Below, one piece after another: positions 1-7,793 of a stretch of DNA of 53,098 nt. Below the pieces are notes generated by a model. It saw only the letters and a list, made by a program, of their open reading frames with translations, did no database searches and was not told where the DNA came from. The first letter of the stretch is position 1, and each line of letters begins with the position of its first letter. The position numbers and the translations under genes were made by a program. Source of the stretch: Woeseiaceae bacterium (lineage in GTDB: Bacteria; Pseudomonadota; Gammaproteobacteria; Steroidobacterales; Woeseiaceae); assembly GCA_030066655.1 (NCBI GenBank), contig JASJBE010000020.1, positions 1 through 53,098 on the forward strand. The letters are read 5' to 3'.

Positions 1-2
1 CA

Positions 3-161
3 CTGCATCAATGCGCGATTGATAATCCGTTTCGCGTCGTCCGCGGTCGGTGAGTATGTAAGTTCGAACCACGTTTTCATTGACCGGGCAAACCTCTCGA
101 AATCTTCCTCATCGGCTGATTTGATATCACCACCGGTAACTTCCCGCCCGAATGTGAACAT
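3..161 (-). CDS. Hypothetical protein, 5' part only (runs off the left edge)
   Basis: An open frame on the minus strand starts at an ATG (159-161) and stays open to the window edge, giving about 53 residues that begin MFTFGREVTGGDIKSADEED. The composition (acidic, with Trp and Phe, no stop) looks like real coding sequence, but no family is recognised. No convincing ribosome site is seen upstream of the ATG. The rest of the gene lies outside the window, so length and function cannot be judged. It diverges from the gene starting at 329, leaving 167 bases for promoters of both. Confidence 0.45.
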   Translation of the reverse strand, partial: MFTFGREVTGGDIKSADEEDFERFARSMKTWFELTYSPTADDAKRIINRALMQ

Positions 162-248
162 TAATGGGAAGGATTAACTGCGAGAAGAAGCGTAGTCAAT
201 CGGCCGATCTAGACTAGATGCCTTGTAATTGCGATTGTTATTCAAAAG

Positions 249-278
249 TTGTTTGTGTAGAAATCTATTTGGGATAAA
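249..278 (+). promoter_or_regulatory. Possible promoter of the gene at 329
   Basis: A TTGTTT (249-254) and GATAAA (273-278) pair with an 18-base spacer resembles a weak sigma70 promoter in an AT-rich stretch. It sits about 50 bases before the ATG at 329, which has a good ribosome site (AAGGGAG, spaced 5 bases). Inference only. Confidence 0.3.
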
Positions 279-328
279 CAAACCAAAATTGCTCAATTAC
301 TCAAGCGCTCGAAACCAAGGGAGTTCAA

Positions 329-1171
329 ATGGCTGGTTTGGCACAAAAACAAAAATCTATCCCCATCGCGGCTTTAATAGCTGCGTTCGGAGCCACTCTG
401 TGGCTCGTATTCAACAGCGACGATTTGGAGGATGAAAACTCGAGATCTACGGATGTCGCGATAACTGCAACGGAAGTATCTGATGCCAGCTCGACAGCAT
501 CCGTCGACATTAAGCCGGATGCTAAGTCGAATCGCTCATCAGATTCAGAACCTGAAGATCAAGCGTCCAATGAGGAAACAAAGGGGGATTTTGAGGAGGG
601 TGAGCTAGTAGCTGAATGGGGTGACTTTGTGCCGATGCGAGTAGTAAACGAAAATTGCAGAGACACACAGGTGCCTGTCTTGCGCCAAGGTGGAATCGAG
701 TACATCGAAACGGTCGAATGTGAAAGGAATCGGTACATCGATCATGCCTATGCAGAACTACCGACGAACGCTTTAAGAGAATTGGCCGAATATGACGGTG
801 CTGCTGCGTTCATTCTCGCTCAAAGACTCAGCGACGATTTCGGCGGGCGTCACGAGATAGTTCAGAGATTGTACGTTCACGCCTTTGTCCTCTCGGGCGA
901 GCAACAAGCATTCGATGCTTTATATGACTATCAAAATGGCGCGCTCGTGCGAACAAACGGTGAACTTGACCTTGATCGAGCAATTAATGGTTGGATTTGG
1001 TCGCGGATCGGAGAGGAGCTGGGCTACAAGACCCAGGATGACGTAGAGGCATTTGAGTCTGCGTTGGCGGAGCTGAACATTGAGTCGGAGTACCCGGAAC
1101 AAGAGGTAAGGGAGTGGATTGAAGAGCTGAATGCGCGTCGTATGGCCGCGCTAGGGGAGTCCTTCCAATGA
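329..1171 (+). CDS. Hypothetical membrane-anchored protein
   Basis: This 280-residue protein is of unknown family. Residues about 11-28 are hydrophobic (PIAALIAAFGATLWLVF) and would act as a single N-terminal anchor or uncleaved signal. They are followed by an acidic, Ser/Asp/Glu-rich linker (about 30-100) typical of exposed low-complexity segments. The rest (about 105-275) looks like an alpha-helical domain with two Cys (near 108 and 125) that could form a disulfide outside the cytoplasm. The start is supported by AAGGGAG five bases upstream. Its stop overlaps the start of the next gene by four bases (ATGA), so the two are almost certainly co-translated and probably act together. Confidence 0.75.
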   Translation: MAGLAQKQKSIPIAALIAAFGATLWLVFNSDDLEDENSRSTDVAITATEVSDASSTASVDIKPDAKSNRSSDSEPEDQASNEETKGDFEEGELVAEWGDFVPMRVVNENCRDTQVPVLRQGGIEYIETVECERNRYIDHAYAELPTNALRELAEYDGAAAFILAQRLSDDFGGRHEIVQRLYVHAFVLSGEQQAFDALYDYQNGALVRTNGELDLDRAINGWIWSRIGEELGYKTQDDVEAFESALAELNIESEYPEQEVREWIEELNARRMAALGESFQ

Positions 1172-1968
1172 AACCGACAAAAGCAGCGACCCTGATTCTA
1201 GTTCTGACCTTCTTAAGTGGCAGCGCTCTTGCGAGCGAATCTCTGCTTGTTTGCCCACGTGATCTTGACGGGATTGTGACCACTGACAACGCAATTCTCA
1301 AGGCTATCAATATTGACAAAATTGGATTCCTTCACGGTGGTATGGGAGATCCTGCAACAGACTCAGGGAATTGGTTCTTAGGTATTTACGACACGTTTGT
1401 TACGGCCGGGGCTCGTGGTCGATACTTCTTTCAAACGCAAGTTTGGGGTTTCGGACAGACCTTTGTTGCGAACGACAGTGAATTTTTCTTCCCGATTTGC
1501 AATTTGCGGGGGCAGTGCGTTCAAGGCCATTTGCAAGCGGAGTTCGAAGAAAATTTCGCTGATGAGGCGATTGGCACAGTAGGACGTCTTATCGGAGATT
1601 TAGGCGACCTCGTGTATGACTTCGAATTTACGATCAGCAGCCTTAATGTCGGGTACTCACACCCTGAGACCGGGAAGATATCGAGGGAGTTTATGGCGGC
1701 TGATGGCCAACTACCCGCGGCGGAACAACCCACGGGAGGAGCGCCACGCGGCAGTGATTGTCTCGATAACGAAGGAAATATCACGATTTCGGCCGAAAAC
1801 CGAAAGGACCCCGATCGATATGAAGATCGTGAAGATGAGATTCCAGAGTATTATTACGAGGAAAACGAAGAGGCTTGGGGGGGAATGACCCGGGACCAGA
1901 CTTGCGGGTGGTCTTCTGGTTACGACACCTTGGAAGGTGCTATCAGGCCAACGCGAACGTGCAACTGA
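1168..1968 (+). CDS. Hypothetical secreted protein
   Basis: This 266-residue protein has a clear Sec signal peptide: a basic start (MKPTKA), a hydrophobic core (TLILVLTFLSGSA) and a likely cleavage after ALA near residue 23. The mature part has several Cys (including in the FPICNLRGQC region and near the C-terminus), suggesting disulfides in the periplasm or outside the cell. The region about 205-240 is highly acidic with a run of Tyr and Glu. No family is recognised. It is translationally coupled to the membrane-anchored protein before it (overlap 1168-1171). A strong terminator follows at 2091, so the pair forms its own operon. Confidence 0.75.
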   Translation: MKPTKAATLILVLTFLSGSALASESLLVCPRDLDGIVTTDNAILKAINIDKIGFLHGGMGDPATDSGNWFLGIYDTFVTAGARGRYFFQTQVWGFGQTFVANDSEFFFPICNLRGQCVQGHLQAEFEENFADEAIGTVGRLIGDLGDLVYDFEFTISSLNVGYSHPETGKISREFMAADGQLPAAEQPTGGAPRGSDCLDNEGNITISAENRKDPDRYEDREDEIPEYYYEENEEAWGGMTRDQTCGWSSGYDTLEGAIRPTRTCN

Positions 1969-2090
1969 GAACGTAATGCGGGGTCACGCTCGGCAAGCTT
2001 CCAGCTAGCAGGTCAGTCGAAGGCTAATCCGGTGCAACACGTGGAAAACAATGCGGGGGCACAGATAGTCTGACTGGAGCAGAAAACCTT

Positions 2091-2131
2091 AAATGGCGCC
2101 GACTGACGATCTTCAGCGGCGCCATTTTTTT
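2091..2131 (+). terminator. Strong Rho-independent terminator
   Basis: A perfect 11-base stem (AAATGGCGCCG at 2091-2101 with its complement at 2117-2127) is extended inside by a four-base CTGA/TCAG stem after one bulged A. It runs directly into a run of seven T (2125-2131). It ends the operon of the two secreted or anchored unknowns. Confidence 0.9.
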
Positions 2132-2249
2132 GCCCTTATTGAACAGACAAGCGGGATACCTGGGACCGGGTTGATTAGGTCGATGTCTGCTTATTCAAGA
2201 AGCAGTCTTTCAAGCAACCTATTTGGTGCGAGCGCGACGGTCTCAGAAC

Positions 2250-2478
2250 GGCCTATTCTGTTGAAAAACTCGATTCTGCGAGCGACGCCAAAATTCATGA
2301 AGAATTTCTTTCGATCCTGTGCGCACCTTCTTGCCTGGATTAGCCGCACTGAGCTGCGCCAGGAGGTGTTGTCACGGGAACTGCACCAGCACCTTCGTAT
2401 CTACGATGCGAAATCGGCCGCAAATCGCAAATGAAAGATCAACGATTTTCAGAATGGAGTTTTTCAACAGAATAGGCC
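2250..2478. mobile_element. MITE-like element with 29-base terminal inverted repeats
   Basis: Bases 2250-2278 and 2450-2478 are inverted repeats matching at 28 of 29 positions; both outer ends begin GGCCTATTCTGTTG. The 171 bases between carry no transposase. This is the layout of a non-autonomous element (MITE) or an internally deleted insertion sequence. No clear target duplication is visible just outside the repeats. The family is not assigned. Confidence 0.7.
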
Positions 2479-2517
2479 AGAAGAATAGGCTAGAAGGAGT
2501 CGCTGTAACCTAAACGC

Positions 2518-2562
2518 CGCGGTCCGATTTCATCGGGCCAGACAGATTGGCCACTGACCGCG
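2518..2562. repeat. Nested hairpin repeat upstream of the hydrolase
   Basis: CGCGGTC (2518-2524) pairs with GACCGCG (2556-2562), and inside it GGCCA (2536-2540) pairs with TGGCC (2548-2552). It has no T run, so it is not an ordinary terminator. It may be a REP-like intergenic repeat or an RNA structure in the leader of the gene at 2664. Confidence 0.4.
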
Positions 2563-2663
2563 CTTCTGAAGAGCTTCATGCGCTCACCAGCAGGAGATGT
2601 AACCAAACGGTTCTATGTGGACTATAAGCGACTTTAGGCCGCTATCTACGCCGAGGAGACTGG

Positions 2664-3566
2664 ATGAACCCATTGACTCGTTTATTTTTCCTAACAATCG
2701 CGGCCGCCTCGCCGGTCATTGCCGATTCTTCCTATCTCGCCCAGTCTACAAGCTCGAAGATTGTGGAGGTTGGATCTCGTGGCTGGTACACGACCCAGCC
2801 ACCATTTGCCGCCTTTGACGCGGACCATCCGAGTGTGGAGATCTGGGTTCCAAAGGGAGATTCCGCCGCTCCAATCATTGTTTACGCACACGGTGGTGCA
2901 GGGTTTCGCGAGGACGACGAGGCGCGAGTGGAGATGATGCGCAGGAACGGTTTCGCGACCATTTCCTTTGATGCCTACGTGATGAACGGTCTAGACGACT
3001 GGCAGTTCGTCAGCCGAAGGGTCACCAACGCTGGAAAGCAAAACCTGATCTGGGGTGTCTTCAAGGGCGCGGTTGACTATGCCCTGCAAAGTGACGACTG
3101 GGACAACCGGGGTGTGTTTTTCTACGGGGGGTCGAATGGCGGCCGGGTAGTCCTGTACGCAGGCTCCCAGATGTCGGATGACCGCGTTCGCGGCATTATT
3201 TCTGAAGCGCCGGCTGCAACTGGATTCGAACTGGGTGACTACAGTATTCCTACTATCGTTTCCTTCGGGGCGCTCGATACGTGGGCGGGCAAGTCGAAAA
3301 CGGACTTCGTATGGACGCGAACGTTCCCATCGTCGCCTGTCTCAATCAAGGACTGGGTAGATTCGAGGCGGGCGGCCGGCCGACCTGTCGAGCTGATGTT
3401 GTATGAGAACGCCGGCCACCTGCTTTTCGACGGTCCTTTGGAGGAGGTGACGATCAGGCGAGGAAACGAGATAGCGTTTACGGCTTACAAGGGCGCCGGC
3501 GAGGGCGTCCTGGACAAGTACGAGCATGATATCGTCGATTTCGTGAGCCGGAACGGTTCTCCGTGA
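2664..3566 (+). CDS. Secreted alpha/beta hydrolase (dienelactone-hydrolase-like)
   Basis: This 300-residue protein starts with a signal peptide (MNPLTRLFFLTIAAASPVIA) and is predicted to act outside the cytoplasm. The alpha/beta hydrolase signs are an oxyanion-hole motif YAHGG (about 73-77), a nucleophile elbow FYGGSNGGR with the catalytic Ser near 155, an acid candidate in GALDTW (about 212), and the catalytic His in ENAGHLLFDG (about 252). Substrate is unknown; esters or carboxylic lactones are typical for the family. The start is fixed by GAGGAG five bases upstream. It stands alone and converges with the diguanylate cyclase gene across a short tandem repeat. Confidence 0.8.
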   Translation: MNPLTRLFFLTIAAASPVIADSSYLAQSTSSKIVEVGSRGWYTTQPPFAAFDADHPSVEIWVPKGDSAAPIIVYAHGGAGFREDDEARVEMMRRNGFATISFDAYVMNGLDDWQFVSRRVTNAGKQNLIWGVFKGAVDYALQSDDWDNRGVFFYGGSNGGRVVLYAGSQMSDDRVRGIISEAPAATGFELGDYSIPTIVSFGALDTWAGKSKTDFVWTRTFPSSPVSIKDWVDSRRAAGRPVELMLYENAGHLLFDGPLEEVTIRRGNEIAFTAYKGAGEGVLDKYEHDIVDFVSRNGSP

Positions 3567-3695
3567 GCGTAAAGGAATTCTCATGCAAGTAACCGGAATG
3601 AGACGACAAGAAGCGGACCATCGTTATTGGTCGGGCCTCCTCATTGAATTGCCGGCAATAGCGCCCCCAAGCAATGGAGGGTCGCCCCGAAGAGA

Positions 3696-3808
3696 TCGTG
3701 CCAATTAAATGCGATCGTGCCTTTGACCGCTTCGATACAGTCGTGCCATTGAATGCGATCATGGCTTTGACTGCTTCGATACAGTCGTGCCAATTGAATA
3801 CGATCAGC
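3696..3808. repeat. Tandem repeat, about 2.5 copies of a 44-45 base unit
   Basis: Copies start at 3696 (45 bases), 3741 (44 bases) and 3785 (partial, about 24 bases). Each begins TCGTGCCA followed by ATT(A/G)AAT. The copies differ at only a few positions. The array fills the gap between two convergent genes and reaches the stop codon of the minus-strand gene at 3808. Confidence 0.8.
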
Positions 3809-5760
3809 TAGATGGCCTTTTCCAGCAGATCGGCGAAGTGCACATTCTGCGTTCCCCGGCAACGAGCCTTTGCCCGGTACATCGCTTGGTCAGCCTCGCG
3901 CATCAGGCCGGTCAGCGTGCTGGCGTTCTTCGGGTAGGTCGCAAGTCCGATGCTCGCCGCACACTTGAGTGTCTTGCCATCGATAACGTAGGGCTGCTCA
4001 AGCGCCTCAGACAGTCGATAGGCCAGTCGGTCCGCCACCTCATCTGTGACGTCCGGGACCAGAGCGACGAACTCGTCGCCGCCCGGCCGCCCGATAATGT
4101 CGCAGGAACGCAGGGACTTCTTCAGTCGCTGGGCCGCGATTGACAGCAGCTGGTCGCCAACCTCGTGGCCGTAGCGATCGTTGACGGGCTTGAACTCGTT
4201 CAGGTCGATAAACAACAGAGCGCCGGTGGCATCGTCCTGGCTGTTCGACAGGTGTCGCGCCCCATCCCGCTCAAAGCCGCGTCGGTTAAGGACGCCCGTC
4301 AGCGGGTCGGTCCACGCCATCGACTCCATCTGGATCTCGCGCGCCTTGCTGTCGGTCTGATCCATGAATGTGAGCGTGACGTCGTCCCCGGCCGGCACCA
4401 GGATCATGCGTAGCCAGCGAGCCCGCGCACCGTCACCGCAGACAACCTCGCGATCGACGGTGGGGCCGCCTTCCAGCGCGCGACGTGACAGCTTCAGCAC
4501 CTCGCTGCGGTCCCGCTCGTCCATACCGCTCGTCGCCAGCTGAATCAGCTCCTCGGCCTCGTATTCCTGCAGATCATCCTCATCGACGCTCAGTAGCTCT
4601 GCAGCGGCCGGATTGGCAAAGATGCAGCGCAAAGTTGGCATTCCGGAGTCGCCGCGAATCCAGCGCAGACGAACGATGCCGTTCACCGAATGATCGATCA
4701 GCGTTCGCAGCAGCTTCTCACTCTTACGAACGTCACTCTGAGCGCGCTCGACATCGCTGACATCTCGGAACATCAGTACGCGGCCACCCCTGGCGCTGCT
4801 CTTCGTCGAGGTTATCGGCGACGCTCGTACGTGCAGGAAGCGGCCGGTATCGGTCAGCATCTTCTGTGGCTTGCCGGTATTCAGTGCATCGAAGACGCCG
4901 GTTGAGCCCTGGCCGAAGACATCGGCCAGTGGCAGGCGAAGCGCGTCGGCCTCGCGAATGCACAGCATGTCTTCGGCGACACGGTTCAGTCCGATGACGC
5001 GTTTCTGGTCGTCGATCACCACCACCGGATCTTCCATGTTCTGGAAGACGGTTTCGTACGCCAGCGGTGCGAACTCGATCAGGCGACCGCCGATGATCAA
5101 CCACGCATAGATCGGTAGCATCGCCGCCAGCGCGAAGGGCACGAAGGATACCGTGTCGGGGCCGTAGCCCAGGTCATAGGCAAGCGTCGTTAGCAGCGGC
5201 ACCTGGCAGGCTGCCACGAGGATCAGCAGTCCGCGGCGGTGCGCCGGCGGCACGATCGCACTGCGGATGATCAATATCAGGATCGCGACCGAGATCAGCC
5301 CGTAGCTGTACGGTGCGTGCACGAACATAAACCATCGACCCCAGGTCTCGGGTCGCGTCAGGAACTCGCCCGTAGCGTTCGTCATCGGCGGCAGCCACAT
5401 GAACTCGTGGTACTGGTTGGTCGCCGCGAACACCACGGAGACAAAGGGGATTACGGCCAGCAGGATCATCGCGTGCAGGCTCGTGCTCGACCCGGTGTAT
5501 TCGCGGAAGCAGACCAGCGCAACGAGCGGCAGCAGCGCCGTGCCGATGAAATGGCCGGTGCGCCCGATTGAAAAGATGTAGTAGGAATCCGCGATCATCT
5601 CGACGGCGCCGCCGAGCACCCAGAAACCCATGACGACAAACAGCGCGCCCAGCGGGAGGGTGCCTACCTCCCGTTTGGCGAGGACGAGCCGAAAACCCAG
5701 CGCCGCGTAGGCGGCACTGCTTGCAAACAGCAAGACAGAAAGTGGCAGGTTCAGGTCCAT
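3808..5760 (-). CDS. Membrane diguanylate cyclase (7TM - PAS - PAS - GGDEF)
   Basis: This protein of about 650 residues makes cyclic di-GMP from two GTP. The N-terminal ~225 residues carry about seven hydrophobic segments, matching the 7TM sensor found in front of histidine kinases and cyclases. Two PAS-like regions follow (about 235-340 and 350-470). The C-terminal ~170 residues are a GGDEF domain with an intact GGDEF active site near residue 560 and an RxxD inhibitory site (RSCD) five residues before it, so product feedback is likely. The start is uncertain: an ATG at 5760 or a GTG two codons earlier (5766); neither has a clear ribosome site. A c-di-GMP riboswitch elsewhere in the window (about 46.95 kb) is a possible distant reader of its product. 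Confidence 0.92.
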   Translation of the reverse strand: MDLNLPLSVLLFASSAAYAALGFRLVLAKREVGTLPLGALFVVMGFWVLGGAVEMIADSYYIFSIGRTGHFIGTALLPLVALVCFREYTGSSTSLHAMILLAVIPFVSVVFAATNQYHEFMWLPPMTNATGEFLTRPETWGRWFMFVHAPYSYGLISVAILILIIRSAIVPPAHRRGLLILVAACQVPLLTTLAYDLGYGPDTVSFVPFALAAMLPIYAWLIIGGRLIEFAPLAYETVFQNMEDPVVVIDDQKRVIGLNRVAEDMLCIREADALRLPLADVFGQGSTGVFDALNTGKPQKMLTDTGRFLHVRASPITSTKSSARGGRVLMFRDVSDVERAQSDVRKSEKLLRTLIDHSVNGIVRLRWIRGDSGMPTLRCIFANPAAAELLSVDEDDLQEYEAEELIQLATSGMDERDRSEVLKLSRRALEGGPTVDREVVCGDGARARWLRMILVPAGDDVTLTFMDQTDSKAREIQMESMAWTDPLTGVLNRRGFERDGARHLSNSQDDATGALLFIDLNEFKPVNDRYGHEVGDQLLSIAAQRLKKSLRSCDIIGRPGGDEFVALVPDVTDEVADRLAYRLSEALEQPYVIDGKTLKCAASIGLATYPKNASTLTGLMREADQAMYRAKARCRGTQNVHFADLLEKAI

Positions 5761-5895
5761 CGGCACGACAGTCAGCTAACTGAACGTAATCCTAGACGTG
5801 GCGCACATCGCCCGCTGCGACGTGCTTCTCAGCTTATCCCTTAAAAACAAGGGCTAATCGTAAATTTTGGACCATATCGGTCAATTGGGTGGCAT

Positions 5896-5913
5896 CCGGT
5901 GGAGAGCCACCGG
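5896..5913. repeat. Perfect inverted repeat (hairpin)
   Basis: CCGGTGG (5896-5902), AGAG loop, CCACCGG (5907-5913) form a stable hairpin in the 221-base gap between the cyclase and the LOG gene. A short T run (5922-5926) lies nine bases beyond on the plus strand, but no plus-strand gene ends here, so it may only be a weak bidirectional stop or a repeat. Confidence 0.35.
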
Positions 5914-5981
5914 TGCGCAGGTTTTTGGCTTTACATAATCGCCTGCTTGGGTGGCCCAACGGTCGGGCACCGGACGTTCCG

Positions 5982-6560
5982 TCAGAGCTTGCCGTCCACC
6001 CACTTGGTCACAGACGGCGGCCGGTAGTCGAGGAACTGCTGAAGCAGACCTTCGGGCGACGAGTCTGTCAGCAACATGCTCCGATTCTCCGATCGAATGA
6101 AGCCTTCCTGCTCAGCGTGCGACAAGAATGCAAGCAGGTGGTCGAAGTAACCGCCGACATTCAGCAGACCGCAAGGCTTACCGTGAAACTGGAGCTGCCC
6201 CCAGGTGACGATCTCGATGATCTCCTCGAGCGTCCCGAAGCCGCCCGGCAGGGCGACGAACCCGTCGGCCAGGTCGGCCATGAGCGCCTTTCGTTCGTGC
6301 ATCGTATCGACGGTGTGCAGCTCGGTCAGCCCGGAGTGAGCCAGTTCCTTGTGGGTTATCGATCTCGGCAGAACACCGTGCACGCGTCCGCCCAGCGCAA
6401 GTACCCGGTCGGCGATGACGCCCATGATCCCGGCCGTGGCGCCACCGTAGACCAGTTCGATGTCGTTATCGACGAGCACGCCGGCGAGCCGCTCGGCCGC
6501 GTCAGCGTAGGCGAGCTGCGCGCCGCGATTGGAGCCGCAGTAAACGCAGATCCTGTTCAA
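5982..6560 (-). CDS. LOG-family nucleotide 5'-monophosphate phosphoribohydrolase
   Basis: This 192-residue protein is full length for the LOG (TIGR00730) family. It has the N-terminal CVYCGS, the YGGATAGIMG glycine-rich motif and the signature LPGGFGTLEEI that binds the phosphate and ribose. Family members split nucleoside monophosphates (cytokinin nucleotides or AMP) into base and ribose 5-phosphate in the cytosol. The predicted start is a TTG (6560). It lies five bases after a phosphoribosyltransferase gene, so the two are co-transcribed. That is striking because the transferase catalyses the opposite direction, joining base and PRPP. The true substrate is not known. Confidence 0.9.
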   Translation of the reverse strand: MNRICVYCGSNRGAQLAYADAAERLAGVLVDNDIELVYGGATAGIMGVIADRVLALGGRVHGVLPRSITHKELAHSGLTELHTVDTMHERKALMADLADGFVALPGGFGTLEEIIEIVTWGQLQFHGKPCGLLNVGGYFDHLLAFLSHAEQEGFIRSENRSMLLTDSSPEGLLQQFLDYRPPSVTKWVDGKL

Positions 6561-6565
6561 GACGG

Positions 6566-7135
6566 CTACGACGCGGCCTTGCGCATCGCCGAAGCCATGA
6601 CTTTGGCTACGTCAGGTCGTGCAGCCTGCAGCTCCTCTAAGGTGACGCCATCGATCTCGTGCGGAAAGACGAGCCAGTCGCTCGTCTCGCGAAGGTAGAA
6701 GTCGGGCGTCATATCCGTCTGGTTGCGCTCGGGCTTGAACCACGGGACAGCGACGCGAATGTCTTGAGGCGCGTTATCGCGTGCACGCTTTCGGATCTCA
6801 TCGATGACGGCGACGATGGTGTTGCCGGTATCGAAGACATCGTCGACGATCAGGACCCGGTCGTCGTGACAGATTTTCTTGATGACGTAGTTCAGCCCGT
6901 GCACGGCGACGGCGCCGCGCTTGTCGATGCCGCTGTAGGACGACGTGCGGATGGCGATGTGGTCGGCATCGACGCCGCAGTAGGCCAGGATCTCCTGCAC
7001 GGCCATGCCGACAGGCGTGCCGCCGCGCCAGATCGCGATGATCATCGTAGGCTCGAAGCCGCTCTCCAGCACGTCGAGGCCCAGGCGGAACGAGTCTTCG
7101 AGCAGGTCCTGCGCGGTAAAGATGTTTTTGTTCAT
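6566..7135 (-). CDS. Purine-type phosphoribosyltransferase, copy 1
   Basis: This 189-residue type I phosphoribosyltransferase has the PRPP-binding motif VLIVDDVFDTGNT (two acidic residues, then TGNT) and an IWRGG loop near the N-terminus. These enzymes transfer a base onto PRPP to make a nucleotide in the cytosol. By the hypoxanthine/xanthine-guanine-like layout it probably acts on a purine. It is clearly paralogous to the divergent gene at 7194 (shared DLL.DSFRL, WRGG, DHIA.RTS, DWLV.P, ARPD). It forms an operon with the LOG gene five bases downstream. Confidence 0.88.
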   Translation of the reverse strand: MNKNIFTAQDLLEDSFRLGLDVLESGFEPTMIIAIWRGGTPVGMAVQEILAYCGVDADHIAIRTSSYSGIDKRGAVAVHGLNYVIKKICHDDRVLIVDDVFDTGNTIVAVIDEIRKRARDNAPQDIRVAVPWFKPERNQTDMTPDFYLRETSDWLVFPHEIDGVTLEELQAARPDVAKVMASAMRKAAS

Positions 7136-7193
7136 GGCGATCCGTCTGCGCTTATAATGCGGCGCTCGCTATTCTAGCCTTGCTAACCACGCC
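7136..7193. promoter_or_regulatory. Divergent promoter region between two phosphoribosyltransferases
   Basis: The two paralogous genes start 58 bases apart on opposite strands. A TATAAT (7153-7158) reads toward the plus-strand gene, and ATTCTA at 7171-7176 (TAGAAT on the minus strand) could serve the other. The -35 boxes are not clear. The short shared space suggests joint control. Confidence 0.5.
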
Positions 7194-7793
7194 ATGGAAA
7201 AGAGATTCATCGCCGCCGACGATCTGCTGACCGACTCGTTCAGGCTGGCCGCCAGCATCGCCGAGGATGATTTTCGTCCCGATTTTCTCGTCGGACTCTG
7301 GCGTGGCGGCAGCGCGGTGGGTATTGCCGTGCAGGAAGGGCTCGAGCAATTCGGCATCCCGACGGACCACATCGCCGTGCGGACCTCCTACCGCGGTGCG
7401 GCGAGCTATGCGGACATGGTCAACCGGGCCAATGAGATTCGCGTGCACGGTCTCGAGTACCTGGTCGACAACGTCTCGTCGCGCCACAAGCTCTTGATCG
7501 TCGATGACGTGTACAGCACCGGGTCGAGCGTCGCAGCGGTGATACAGCAACTGTCGAGGAAGACGCGACGAAATCTGCCCGGTGATATCCGAACGGCATC
7601 GGTCTGGTTTCGTGAGACTGAACGGACACTGCGCGCTCCCGACTACTACATGCACAAAACCCACGACTGGCTGGTTTTGCCCTACGAGTTGTCAGGCTTG
7701 AGTATCGGCGAGCTTCGAGCGGCGCGACCCGACCTCGGCGATATTATCGACCGCCTTGAGCGACAGATGGAGCAACGCTCTCAAGGGGACTGA
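7194..7793 (+). CDS. Purine-type phosphoribosyltransferase, copy 2
   Basis: This 199-residue phosphoribosyltransferase carries the PRPP motif LLIVDDVYSTGSS, the LWRGG loop and a C-terminal DWLVLPYEL block. It is a divergent paralogue of the gene at 6566, with about ten extra residues in the flexible loop (RGAASYADMVNRANEI) and TGSS instead of TGNT in the PRPP loop. The two may therefore differ in base preference. Its last 50 bases overlap, tail to tail, the 3' end of the nuclease gene on the other strand. Confidence 0.87.
   Translation: MEKRFIAADDLLTDSFRLAASIAEDDFRPDFLVGLWRGGSAVGIAVQEGLEQFGIPTDHIAVRTSYRGAASYADMVNRANEIRVHGLEYLVDNVSSRHKLLIVDDVYSTGSSVAAVIQQLSRKTRRNLPGDIRTASVWFRETERTLRAPDYYMHKTHDWLVLPYELSGLSIGELRAARPDLGDIIDRLERQMEQRSQGD

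Larger units (their letters stand above)
1969..2663. other. Intergenic region with terminator, MITE-like element and hairpin
   Basis: These 695 bases hold no gene I can support. Short open frames at 2093-2434 and 2319-2513 lie across the terminator and the inverted-repeat element and have no recognisable protein character. The region contains the terminator at 2091-2131, the 229-base inverted-repeat element at 2250-2478, and a nested hairpin at 2518-2562 described separately. Confidence 0.7.

Noticed and set aside
2093..2434. 113-residue open frame after the terminator
   Set aside because: It begins inside the terminator hairpin and crosses the MITE-like element; no ribosome site or protein-like pattern.
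3696..3808. Short CRISPR-like array
   Set aside because: The units are contiguous near-identical copies without unique spacers, so this is a simple tandem repeat.
5889..6698. 269-residue open frame on the plus strand
   Set aside because: It runs antisense across the LOG gene and part of a phosphoribosyltransferase gene, both clearly real.
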